From an uncultured Lachnospiraceae bacterium (GTDB lineage: Bacteria; Bacillota; Clostridia; Lachnospirales; Lachnospiraceae): DNA of 64,000 nucleotides. Where the stretch lies: contig CATLAK010000019.1 in NCBI GenBank assembly GCA_949878435.1, positions 1-64,000 of the forward strand. Reading direction: 5' to 3'. Positions 39,983 through 48,821 of the stretch are shown here, piece after piece; within the stretch, counting starts at the first letter, position 1; every line of letters begins with the position of its first letter. The notes beneath the pieces were generated by a model that was not told the DNA's origin, ran no database searches, and saw nothing but the letters and a program-made list of their open reading frames with translations. The position numbers were made by a program, and so were the translations under genes.

Positions 39983-42394
39983 TTAAAGTGTCAAAATGAT
40001 TTCATTCTCTTCCTGCAGAAGCTCAGCAGAAATATAATTGGAGGCAAGAACTTTGCCGTTTAAGACCAGTTTTGTAAAGCCGCACTCCTTTGCATCGGGA
40101 TTCTCCACTACAATGTGGAGATGCTTTCCGCGAAAGCTTTTGTGTATTTCAAAGTGTTTCCAGGCGCGTGGAATGGACGGGGAAAGCAGCAGCCCGTTTA
40201 TATCAGGGCGGAGCCCCAAAATGCCTTCAACGCAGCCTACCATAATGGTCGAAGCGGTTCCGGTCAGCCAATGGACATGAGAGCGTCCGAAATGTTCGCT
40301 GGCTGGTCCCTCTGTGAATTGTCCATAACAGTAAGGTTCCAGATAACGGATGTCTGCATCGTTATTTTGCGCGGCGGGTGCATTTTCAATAAAGTAGGTA
40401 AAAGCGCGCTCACCGTGTCCAAGCAATGCTTCCGCCAAGATCAGCCATCCTTGGGACTGTGAGAATATGCCGGCATTTTCCTTTACGCCTTGGTTATAAA
40501 TGACGGCAAGGGCGCCGTCGAATGCGTGGGCATGGTAGGGCGGATTCATTAGGACAGCGCCGAAGGGTGTATTTAAATAATCATATACGTTATCCATGGC
40601 GGCTTTTGCCTGTTCTTCGGAAGCTAGTCTGCTGATGACGGACCAGCTCTGCGGATTCAGCCATATATTGGCTTCAGGATCCGTGGGGGCACCGATGCGT
40701 TCTCCATCTTCTGTATAACCGCGTATAAATCGGTCGTGGCTCCAGCATAATTTCTGGATCAGTGCGCCGATATGGGAAAGCTTTTCGTCTAAATAGCGGA
40801 TATAAGTTTCGTCGTTTTTGTATGTAGCAAAATTTTTAAGGATGATCATTGCATAATAGAACTGCATTGCTACAAAGGAAGATTCGCCGTCTGTGCCGAG
40901 GCGCAGGCAGTCGTTCCAGTCGGCATATAATCCGGCAGGCAGTCCATGAGGTCCTAAGTGATCAAAAGAAAATTGAATTGCACGCTTTAAATGCTCATAG
41001 ACACTTCCCACATCCTTGTTGGCGAAGGGAATCACCTCATCTAAAAATGCAGTATTTCCAGTTTCTGCAATATACTTATAAACGGTGGGAAAGAGCCACA
41101 GCGCGTCATCGGCGCGATAGGCAGGGTGCCCGGTCTCTTGTACATAGGAGGGGTCGTCAGGGGTATCTTCCTTTCCCGGATTGTGGGTGAACTTTACAAG
41201 CGGAAGACCGCCGCCGTTGTCCACTTGGGCGGAGAGCATGAAACGAATTTTCTCCAGCGCCATTTCAGGCGCCAAGTGAATGATTCCCTGAATGTCCTGT
41301 ACTGTGTCACGGTAGCCGTAACCGTTGCGCAGCCCGCAATAGATAAAAGAGGCGGCGCGGGACCAGATAAAGGTCATAAAGCAGTTGTATGCATTCCAGG
41401 TATTCACCATTGTGTTAAACTCCGCACTTGGCGTGTTGACCCGAAGGTTTTCAAGCTTCTGGTTCCAGTCATTTTTCAGGATCGCAAGTTCTCTGCCCAC
41501 GACTTGGGCTGGGTCGTCATAAGAACTAATCAGGGAAGAGGCATCGACGGAGGATTTTGCACCCAGAAGAAAGACGACCGTTTTCGTTTCGCCTGGAGAC
41601 AATGTAATGCTGCAGGAGAGGGCGCCGCAAGAGTTCTCGTTATAGCTGGTCACATTTCCAAGGTGTCCGGAAACGACGCCTTGGGGATTGCCATAGCCGT
41701 GATACCTTCCAAGGAAATGTTCTTTATCTCCGCAATAGGAGGATACTTCTACACCTGCAAGACCAAAAAAGCGTTCCGTTACGTTTTTGTGGTCCACTTG
41801 CTGGGCAGGGGGAAGTGCATCCAGATTGCCGTGGATCTGCTGCATGATACGATTCCCGGCAAAAAGTGTCCTAGTGACGAACAGGGAGTACTGGAGATTC
41901 ACCTGGTCCTGCTCATAGTTGCTGTGATTGGTAAATTCTGCGTATCCTGTCAAGGTGAGGCTTCGCGGACGTACGGACTGATTGGTAACGGAAAGGGACC
42001 ATACCTCATGGGTTTTTCCGAGGGGGACATAATAGAGAGCCTCAGAATGAATGTTCTCATAATCGGCTTTCATTTTGGTGTAGCCAATACCATGCCGGCA
42101 TTCGCTTTTATAGCGGTCAAGATTCTTTCCCACCGGTTGCCAGGAAGCTGACCAATAGTCTTGGGATTCATTATCCCTGATATACAAGTAGCGCCCGGGC
42201 TGGTCGAAACTGTTAAATACATAGCGGAGAATTCTGCCGTTGGCGCCTGACTTTGCAAAGCTATAGCCGCCGGCGTTATTGGAGATAATAGCGCCGTATT
42301 CTGGGGAACCTAAATAGTTTACCCATGGAGCGGGCGTGTCCGGTCGATCAATTACATATTCCCGGTTTTCATCATCAAAATATCCATAGTTCAT
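39983..42394 (-). CDS. GH94 family protein, cellobiose phosphorylase-like
   Basis: MNYGYFDDENREYVIDRPDTPAPWVNYLG; YADWNDCLRLG (GH94 Asp); HVHWLTGTASTIMVGCVEGILGLRPDINGL. Confidence 0.88.
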   Translation of the reverse strand: MNYGYFDDENREYVIDRPDTPAPWVNYLGSPEYGAIISNNAGGYSFAKSGANGRILRYVFNSFDQPGRYLYIRDNESQDYWSASWQPVGKNLDRYKSECRHGIGYTKMKADYENIHSEALYYVPLGKTHEVWSLSVTNQSVRPRSLTLTGYAEFTNHSNYEQDQVNLQYSLFVTRTLFAGNRIMQQIHGNLDALPPAQQVDHKNVTERFFGLAGVEVSSYCGDKEHFLGRYHGYGNPQGVVSGHLGNVTSYNENSCGALSCSITLSPGETKTVVFLLGAKSSVDASSLISSYDDPAQVVGRELAILKNDWNQKLENLRVNTPSAEFNTMVNTWNAYNCFMTFIWSRAASFIYCGLRNGYGYRDTVQDIQGIIHLAPEMALEKIRFMLSAQVDNGGGLPLVKFTHNPGKEDTPDDPSYVQETGHPAYRADDALWLFPTVYKYIAETGNTAFLDEVIPFANKDVGSVYEHLKRAIQFSFDHLGPHGLPAGLYADWNDCLRLGTDGESSFVAMQFYYAMIILKNFATYKNDETYIRYLDEKLSHIGALIQKLCWSHDRFIRGYTEDGERIGAPTDPEANIWLNPQSWSVISRLASEEQAKAAMDNVYDYLNTPFGAVLMNPPYHAHAFDGALAVIYNQGVKENAGIFSQSQGWLILAEALLGHGERAFTYFIENAPAAQNNDADIRYLEPYCYGQFTEGPASEHFGRSHVHWLTGTASTIMVGCVEGILGLRPDINGLLLSPSIPRAWKHFEIHKSFRGKHLHIVVENPDAKECGFTKLVLNGKVLASNYISAELLQEENEIILTL

Positions 42395-42420
42395 TTTTTT
42401 TACCTGTCCTTTTTATGTTT

Positions 42421-45120
42421 TTATATGAGTGTTACAGTTATTTCAAGTATATCATTGGAGAAGGCAAGGAGTTCCTCTTTTGCAATCACGATATAGGATT
42501 GTTCGCACACTTCCAGTTCTGTCCCGTCGCAGAAGGCGGCGGATACGGTGTAGAAGCCGTAATCTTTACCGGATTCATTGGCATAGACGACATGCAGTGC
42601 CTTATTGGCAAATGTAAGGCGGATGGAAGCCATTCCTTTATCATCGAATTGCTCTGCCAAAAGTTTAGGGTGCAGTACCAGATTGCCGGCTGCTCCGTGT
42701 ATGCCGAATACTTCGGTGATCATGGTCAGCATATACCAGCTGGCGGCGCCTGTAAGGTAATGATACATGCCGCGCCCGTCACTTCGGAAATACTCAGGAA
42801 TGCCTGGATAGATATGGCTGACGTCGAAGTTAAGAGCTGTATCGGCAAGCGTTTTAAGCGCTTTCCAGCCTTCGGCAGCAAATCCGCGCTGATAAAGCGC
42901 ATTGGCATACATCACCGTCATGTGTGAGAAGACGGCTCCGTTTTCCTTTTCCCCGTAGGCAAAACCGAACATACGACCCATGTCAAATTTTCTTTCATGA
43001 AAATCTGTGTTCAGGCGGTAGCCGCCGATTTTGGGGGCATAGAGGTAGTGGTCAGCACTCTTCGTGATCTTGCGTATCTGTTCTTCTGTGGCAACCCGCC
43101 CCATGATAGAGAAGACTTGCCCGGTAAGCATCATGCGTACATGGTCAGGATAAAAGCCTTCTACAGCTTGCCCATGGTTGTCATAATAGCTATTGAACCA
43201 TCCTTCCCCGTGGGTGCCTTCAATCCATTCCTGATTCTGGATAAAACTGGTGAGCCAGACCGCTTTTTGCGTAAGATTGGCAGCTAGAGAGGCGGGAGTG
43301 ACGGTTATGTGTTTTCCGCTGATATGGTGGCGGCACCGATTTGTGTATTCTGCTAATAACTTATTCTTTTCAGAGATATTGTCGAAGCATTCAGGCGCTG
43401 CGTCCAGGAGGATCTTAATCTCTTCCATAAGCTCTAGGGGCTGCCCGGGATACTGGCTTTCTAACAGGCGCATCATGGCGGCAAGGTCTTTCAGATTGCC
43501 TGCATATGCGCAGGTAAATGCGACGCTTTCTCCCTGCTCTGATGCCATATCGAGAGCGTCATTCCAGTCGGCGCCCCGAAGACGATAGATGTTATGGCTG
43601 CCAACCTCATAAAAAGCGGTCAGCTGCTGGATTAAAAGATGTTCCAGAATGCTTCCCATATAGACAGAGCCGTCTTCTGACCGTTGTTTATTGCCGTAAT
43701 CATTGTTCCATTGGGTGTCAATAGATGTGCCGCGCATGGTCTGACCATCTTTAAAATAGGCTGCCTGCTTATATAGGATTCCGATATCTCCTGTCTGGTC
43801 GATGTATAGTTTGGTGGTCATCAAAGGCCAGAGGGCATGATCCATCCAAACCCGGGCAATACCGTTGCGGTCTGCAATAAAGTGACCGTCCCCATTGCCG
43901 ATAATGGTGGCATTTGTCCCGTCAATACGTACACCGCCGAAATTTTTGGCAATCATTTCACCTACATTTTCTGGATCCATAAGAAGCAGGGAGAGACAAT
44001 CCTGCCATAGGTCGCGCCAGCCCCTGCCGCCCCGTCCATAGTCGTGGTGAGGCAGGAAAGAACAGCCGAAAAGACGGCGCAGAAAAGGCTGGAAGCTGAC
44101 CCATTTCATGAAATTATCGAAATCAGGACTGTTTGTGTGGAAGCTGACATTTACCTTTCCTTTCCAGTAATTTTTTGTCTGCGCCAAGGCGGTAAGCACT
44201 TTGGTCGAAGTATTATATTTTTGCAAAATATTCTGAACATCTGTGTTGTTGTTTTCTGCGCCAGTAAGAATGATATATGCTGCGCTCTCATTTGGTCCAA
44301 GTGTGATTGGGCTGAAGCGAAAAGCACCCATAGCTTCTTTACCTTCTATATGGCTATGGGGAGGAAGACCCTCTAGGTGCTCATATATGGAACGGGGATG
44401 GGTGTAAGAGCCGCCTTCCCCGATAAAATCTTCTACTGTCGGGTAATAGCATTCAGGAACCTCTCCGGCTCCGGTACAGCCCAGCACATAGTAGATTAGA
44501 TGATTTTCCTGATGCCCGCGTTCATCAAAAGACATGGAAGGGCATACTAATACGCCGTTTTCAGAGGTATCTATGCGGTGCAGGAGGGATGTCACATGGC
44601 GGTGGTCTCTCAGATTGTCAGCGCTTCTTCCATAAATCGGAACAGCGGCGCAGGCACTCAAACTGCGGGGACGCTCCGCCCTATTTTGAATTACGATATA
44701 CATAATCTCCACGTTATCCTTTACGGGAGTAAAACAGGTGACGGAGGATGCAATCTGAAATTTGTTTGAGATCCGTTCTATTGTGTGATGCATGAAGCCT
44801 GCAGTTAGGGTACTGTTATCCTGTGCAGCAGAAAACTTATCCGCCTCCTGTTGCGGCGAAACACCGGCAACAGAGTAGATGTCTGTTCCATCGACGGTGC
44901 ACCAGAAATTACGGACAGAGCGGTTATTATGTAAATTCTCGGAACTTACGGGCTCCAAAATGAAGCTGTTCTGACTAAGAGAAGCATCGCCCCCGAGGTT
45001 AGGGGTGACAGAGCATTTTAATCCGGTTTCCGAAGCAAGCGGGAAATACAGATAACTGGTATTTTCGGATTTATCCAATGTAAAACCGCCATTTGTATCA
45101 ATAAAGTGCAAGTGTTTCAA
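42421..45120 (-). CDS. GH94 family phosphorylase, oligoglucan phosphorylase-like
   Basis: HHDYGRGGRGWRDLWQDCLSLLLMDPENVGEMI; YRLRGADWNDALDMA; YHYLTGAASWYMLTMITEVFGIHG. Start proposed at TTG 45120, 8 nt after aaggag; the 45138 ATG would place the SD inside the ORF. Confidence 0.85.
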   Translation of the reverse strand: MKHLHFIDTNGGFTLDKSENTSYLYFPLASETGLKCSVTPNLGGDASLSQNSFILEPVSSENLHNNRSVRNFWCTVDGTDIYSVAGVSPQQEADKFSAAQDNSTLTAGFMHHTIERISNKFQIASSVTCFTPVKDNVEIMYIVIQNRAERPRSLSACAAVPIYGRSADNLRDHRHVTSLLHRIDTSENGVLVCPSMSFDERGHQENHLIYYVLGCTGAGEVPECYYPTVEDFIGEGGSYTHPRSIYEHLEGLPPHSHIEGKEAMGAFRFSPITLGPNESAAYIILTGAENNNTDVQNILQKYNTSTKVLTALAQTKNYWKGKVNVSFHTNSPDFDNFMKWVSFQPFLRRLFGCSFLPHHDYGRGGRGWRDLWQDCLSLLLMDPENVGEMIAKNFGGVRIDGTNATIIGNGDGHFIADRNGIARVWMDHALWPLMTTKLYIDQTGDIGILYKQAAYFKDGQTMRGTSIDTQWNNDYGNKQRSEDGSVYMGSILEHLLIQQLTAFYEVGSHNIYRLRGADWNDALDMASEQGESVAFTCAYAGNLKDLAAMMRLLESQYPGQPLELMEEIKILLDAAPECFDNISEKNKLLAEYTNRCRHHISGKHITVTPASLAANLTQKAVWLTSFIQNQEWIEGTHGEGWFNSYYDNHGQAVEGFYPDHVRMMLTGQVFSIMGRVATEEQIRKITKSADHYLYAPKIGGYRLNTDFHERKFDMGRMFGFAYGEKENGAVFSHMTVMYANALYQRGFAAEGWKALKTLADTALNFDVSHIYPGIPEYFRSDGRGMYHYLTGAASWYMLTMITEVFGIHGAAGNLVLHPKLLAEQFDDKGMASIRLTFANKALHVVYANESGKDYGFYTVSAAFCDGTELEVCEQSYIVIAKEELLAFSNDILEITVTLI

Positions 45121-45204
45121 GGTATCGTCTCCTTCCATTTTTACTTATGTAACCATTATACAGGGGCATATATTTGGCAAGAAATAAGAAAAGCGTGAAA
45201 AATA

Positions 45205-45312
45205 TCAGATTCATGACATGAAAACAAAATAGCGGCATCACTTCCTTAATATAAGCATCAATGCTATGAAAATCTGGTGAATCTGTATTTGAAACTCGTG
45301 TCATGAATCTGA
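45205..45312. promoter_or_regulatory. 14-bp inverted repeat pair in the divergent promoter region of the GH94/ABC locus
   Basis: tcagattcatgaca (45205-45218) and its exact reverse complement tgtcatgaatctga (45299-45312); the first copy also lies in ttcat-gac-atgaa. Confidence 0.7.
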
Positions 45313-45411
45313 CATTTTTTAGATATTTATAATATATCGATCAAAAAAAATGGACTATACTACAGAAAAACGTGATAGCAAAATTCACAAATGTAAGGAG
45401 GAAAAGATAAA

Positions 45412-46791
45412 ATGAAGAAGAGAGTGATTGCTGTTCTGCTAGCTGCAGGTATGTGCGTCAGCGCATTAGCTGGGTGTGGAAATTCGAGTAAGCCTGATGG
45501 GGCAGGCGAAGAAGGAAAAGTAATCAATGTTTATTGTTGGAACAATGAGTTTTCGGATCGTGTGAATGCAATTTATCCTGAGGTAAAGGAAGTTTCTGAA
45601 GACGGGACGGTGACGATTTTGAACGATGGAACAGAGATTCATTGGATCATCAATCCGAATCAGGACGGCGTTTATCAGCAGAAGTTGGATGAAGCGCTTT
45701 TGAATCAGGCAAGTGCCGCAGCAGATGATAAGATAGATATTTTCTTATCAGAGACAGACTATGTGAACAAATATACGGACGCGGAGGCGGATGTTGCCAT
45801 GCCTCTTGCCGATCTCGGCATCAATCCTGATACAGACCTGAAAGATCAGTATGGTTTTACAAGGACCACTGCTTCTGATATGAATGGCGTCCAGAGAGGT
45901 TCTACATGGCAGTGCTGTCCCGGTCTTTTGGTATACCGCCGTGATATTGCCAAAGATGTATTTGGAACAGATGATCCTGCCGTTATCGGTGAAAAGGTAA
46001 AAGATTGGGATACGATAAAAGTAACGGCGGAAGAGCTGAAGGCAAAAGGATATTATACATTTGCATCTTATGCAGATACGTTCCGGCTTTATGGAAACAG
46101 CATTTCGGATTCATGGGTAAAGCAGGGCGAGACGACTATCAATGTTGATAAAAAGATTATTGACTGGATCAATGATTCTAAAGAATGGCTGGATGCAGGT
46201 TATCTAAATAAGACGGTAAAGGGACAGTGGAATGATGACTGGAACAAATCTATGGGATCAGACTCTAAAGTATTTGCATTCCTGCTTCCAGCATGGGGAA
46301 TCGATTTTGTCTTAAAGCCGAACTGGGATGGAGATGAAGGCATTTGGGCTGTTACCAATCCCCCACAGGAATACAACTGGGGAGGTTCTTACATACATGC
46401 ATGCACCGGGACAGATAACCCAGAGCATGTAAAAGATATTATCCTTGCGATGACAGCGACAGAAGATAATCTTTTGAAAATTTCCAAAGATTATTCTGAC
46501 TTTACGAATACGACAAACGGTATGAAAAAAGCAACCACAGATGCTTCCTTTGCATCGGCATTCTTAGGCGGTCAGAATCCTTTTGTATATTTTGCACCGG
46601 TTGCAGAGAACATAAAAATCGCGCCACTGTCTGCTTATGATCAGGGATGTGTTGAACTGATTCAGAATGCATTCAGCGATTACTTCCAGGGAAAGGTCGA
46701 CTATGATAAAGCCAAGACGAACTTTGAGACTGCAATAAAGGAGCGTTATCCTGATATTACAGAAATCAATTGGCAGGACCAAATGGAATAA
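45412..46791 (+). CDS. Sugar ABC transporter substrate-binding lipoprotein
   Basis: MKKRVIAVLLAAGMCVSALAGCGN lipobox; CUT1 context. Confidence 0.9.
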   Translation: MKKRVIAVLLAAGMCVSALAGCGNSSKPDGAGEEGKVINVYCWNNEFSDRVNAIYPEVKEVSEDGTVTILNDGTEIHWIINPNQDGVYQQKLDEALLNQASAAADDKIDIFLSETDYVNKYTDAEADVAMPLADLGINPDTDLKDQYGFTRTTASDMNGVQRGSTWQCCPGLLVYRRDIAKDVFGTDDPAVIGEKVKDWDTIKVTAEELKAKGYYTFASYADTFRLYGNSISDSWVKQGETTINVDKKIIDWINDSKEWLDAGYLNKTVKGQWNDDWNKSMGSDSKVFAFLLPAWGIDFVLKPNWDGDEGIWAVTNPPQEYNWGGSYIHACTGTDNPEHVKDIILAMTATEDNLLKISKDYSDFTNTTNGMKKATTDASFASAFLGGQNPFVYFAPVAENIKIAPLSAYDQGCVELIQNAFSDYFQGKVDYDKAKTNFETAIKERYPDITEINWQDQME

Positions 46792-46806
46792 GAAAAGAAA
46801 AATCAA

Positions 46807-46836
46807 TCTGTCGCGCACTTTTAAGTGCGTGACAGA
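46807..46836 (+). other. Intercistronic hairpin between SBP and permease genes
   Basis: tctgtcgcgcactt-tt-aagtgcgtgacaga, one internal mismatch/wobble, no T-tract. Confidence 0.75.
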
Positions 46837-46860
46837 CTGTGCGGAAAGGAAGGGTGTTTT

Positions 46861-47820
46861 ATGAAGAAAAGGCAGAAAAGTATCAGCTATGCAAAATGGG
46901 GATATTACTTTATTCTTCCGTTTTTTCTATGTTATTTTATCTTTTCATTGATTCCATTAGTGGATACGGTCCGCTACAGCTTTTTTGAATATTACCGCTC
47001 GGGAATCAAAGAAATCGGACCGACCTTCATTGGGCTGGACAATTATGTAAGTCTGTTGGAATCCGATATGTTAAGATATGGGGCAAACACCCTGATTTTG
47101 TGGGTGATTGGATTTATCCCGCAGATTGGGATAGCCCTGCTTCTTGCAGTGTGGTTTACAGATATAAGGCTGAAGATTCATGGAAAGCAATTTTTTAAGG
47201 TAGTCATCTACCTGCCTAATCTGATCATGGCGTCAGCCTTTGCAATGTTGTTCTTTACTATGTTCTCTACCAATGGTCCAGTCAATTCCATCTTGATGTC
47301 CATGGGGGTCATCAAAGAAAAAATTGACTTTATGGGATCTACATTTGGAACCCGGTCGCTGGTGGGCTTTATGAATTTCCTGATGTGGTTCGGCAACACG
47401 ACCATTATGCTGATGGCGGCAATTATGGGAATCAGCGTAGATGTGTTTGAGGCAGCTGAAATAGATGGATGCAGGGGAATCAAGAGATTTTGGTATATCA
47501 TTCTGCCCTTGATCCGTCCAATCCTTGCTTATACATTGATTACAGCAATCATCGGCGGATTACAGATGTTCGATGTTCCGCAGATTTTGACCAACGGACA
47601 GGGGGCGCCGGACCGTACGTCCATGACGCTGATCATGTTCCTCAACAGCCATTTAAAGAGCAAGAACTATGGTATGGCGGGCGCATTGTCGGTTTATCTG
47701 TTTATTGTCAGCGGCATTTTGTGCTTCATCGTTTATAGAATGACCAACCGCAACGATTCGGATGAGGCGAAGACAGCGGCAAAGCGACGTGCAAGGGAAG
47801 AAAGAAGAAGGAGGAAATAG
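46861..47820 (+). CDS. Sugar ABC transporter permease (CUT1)
   Basis: EAAEIDGCRGIKRFWYIILPLIRP (EAA motif); start at ATG 46861. Confidence 0.92.
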   Translation: MKKRQKSISYAKWGYYFILPFFLCYFIFSLIPLVDTVRYSFFEYYRSGIKEIGPTFIGLDNYVSLLESDMLRYGANTLILWVIGFIPQIGIALLLAVWFTDIRLKIHGKQFFKVVIYLPNLIMASAFAMLFFTMFSTNGPVNSILMSMGVIKEKIDFMGSTFGTRSLVGFMNFLMWFGNTTIMLMAAIMGISVDVFEAAEIDGCRGIKRFWYIILPLIRPILAYTLITAIIGGLQMFDVPQILTNGQGAPDRTSMTLIMFLNSHLKSKNYGMAGALSVYLFIVSGILCFIVYRMTNRNDSDEAKTAAKRRAREERRRRK

Positions 47821-47824
47821 TGGT

Positions 47825-48670
47825 ATGAAATCAAAAAAACCAAGCGTAATAAGAAGTATCATTGTGCATTCCGTGCTGATTATCCTGGCATTTATGTGCC
47901 TGTTCTTCTTCTATATTTTGATTGTTAATGCGACCCGTTCACACGCAGACTTACAGAAGGGTTTTTCGGCACTGCCGGGAAAAGAATTTCTGACAAACTT
48001 AAATAAGGTGGCAAATGATGGAACTTTCCCTATGTTCCGGGGAATCCTGAACAGTCTGATCGTGTCCGGCGCTTCCGCAGCAATCTGTACCTATTTTTCT
48101 TCACTGACAGCGTATGGGCTTTATGCCTATGACTTTAAATTAAAGAAAATTGCATTTACTTTTATCATGGCGATCCTTGTAATGCCGACACAGGTTACGG
48201 CAATGGGCTTTTTGCGGTTGATTACGAAGATGGGAATGTATGATTCGCTGCTTCCACTCATTATCCCATCAATCGCTTCGCCGGCGGTATTCTACTTTAT
48301 GTTCAGTTATCTGCAGTCATCTCTTCCGCTGTCATTGGTGGAGGCTGCAAGAATCGATGGAAGCGGGGAATTCAGGACGTTTAACCAGATTGTCCTTCCA
48401 ATTATGAAACCGGCTATTGCGGTGCAGGCAATCTTTACTTTTGTGGGTTCATGGAATAATTACTTCGTGCCTGCGCTGGTGATTCAGTCAAAAGACAAAA
48501 TGACGGTGCCGATTCTGATCGCAACGCTCCGCGGTGCGGATTATATGAACTTTGACAGTGCAAAGATTTATATGATGATAATGGTGGCTATCGTTCCCAT
48601 CATCATAATTTATCTGCTTCTCTCAAAATATATTATTGCAGGAGTGACTCTTGGCGGTGTAAAAGAATAA
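47825..48670 (+). CDS. Carbohydrate ABC transporter permease (CUT1)
   Basis: EAARIDGSGEFRTFNQIVLPIMKPAIAVQAIFTFVGSWNNYFVP. Confidence 0.92.
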   Translation: MKSKKPSVIRSIIVHSVLIILAFMCLFFFYILIVNATRSHADLQKGFSALPGKEFLTNLNKVANDGTFPMFRGILNSLIVSGASAAICTYFSSLTAYGLYAYDFKLKKIAFTFIMAILVMPTQVTAMGFLRLITKMGMYDSLLPLIIPSIASPAVFYFMFSYLQSSLPLSLVEAARIDGSGEFRTFNQIVLPIMKPAIAVQAIFTFVGSWNNYFVPALVIQSKDKMTVPILIATLRGADYMNFDSAKIYMMIMVAIVPIIIIYLLLSKYIIAGVTLGGVKE

Positions 48671-48703
48671 AAGGATATGTTGATGGTCCATGAAATCTGA
48701 TGA

Positions 48704-48776
48704 ACGCCTTCGGTGCGCTTTGGGCATATATGCCAGTAAAAGGAATGTATATGCCGCGGGGATGCGCTGAAGGCGT
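48704..48776 (+). other. Long intercistronic stem-loop between permease and GH3 genes
   Basis: Outer arms acgccttcggtgcgc / gcgctgaaggcgt; inner arms ggcatata / tatatgcc. Confidence 0.65.
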
Positions 48777-48821
48777 AATTGTGTATAAAATAAGGGATAA
48801 AAAAGGAGGAAAACAAAGTTT

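Noticed and set aside
41126-42151. 341-aa plus-strand ORF antisense to the first GH94 gene
   Set aside because: Lies wholly within a well-supported GH94 reading frame on the other strand; no recognisable domain. Treated as a codon-bias artefact.
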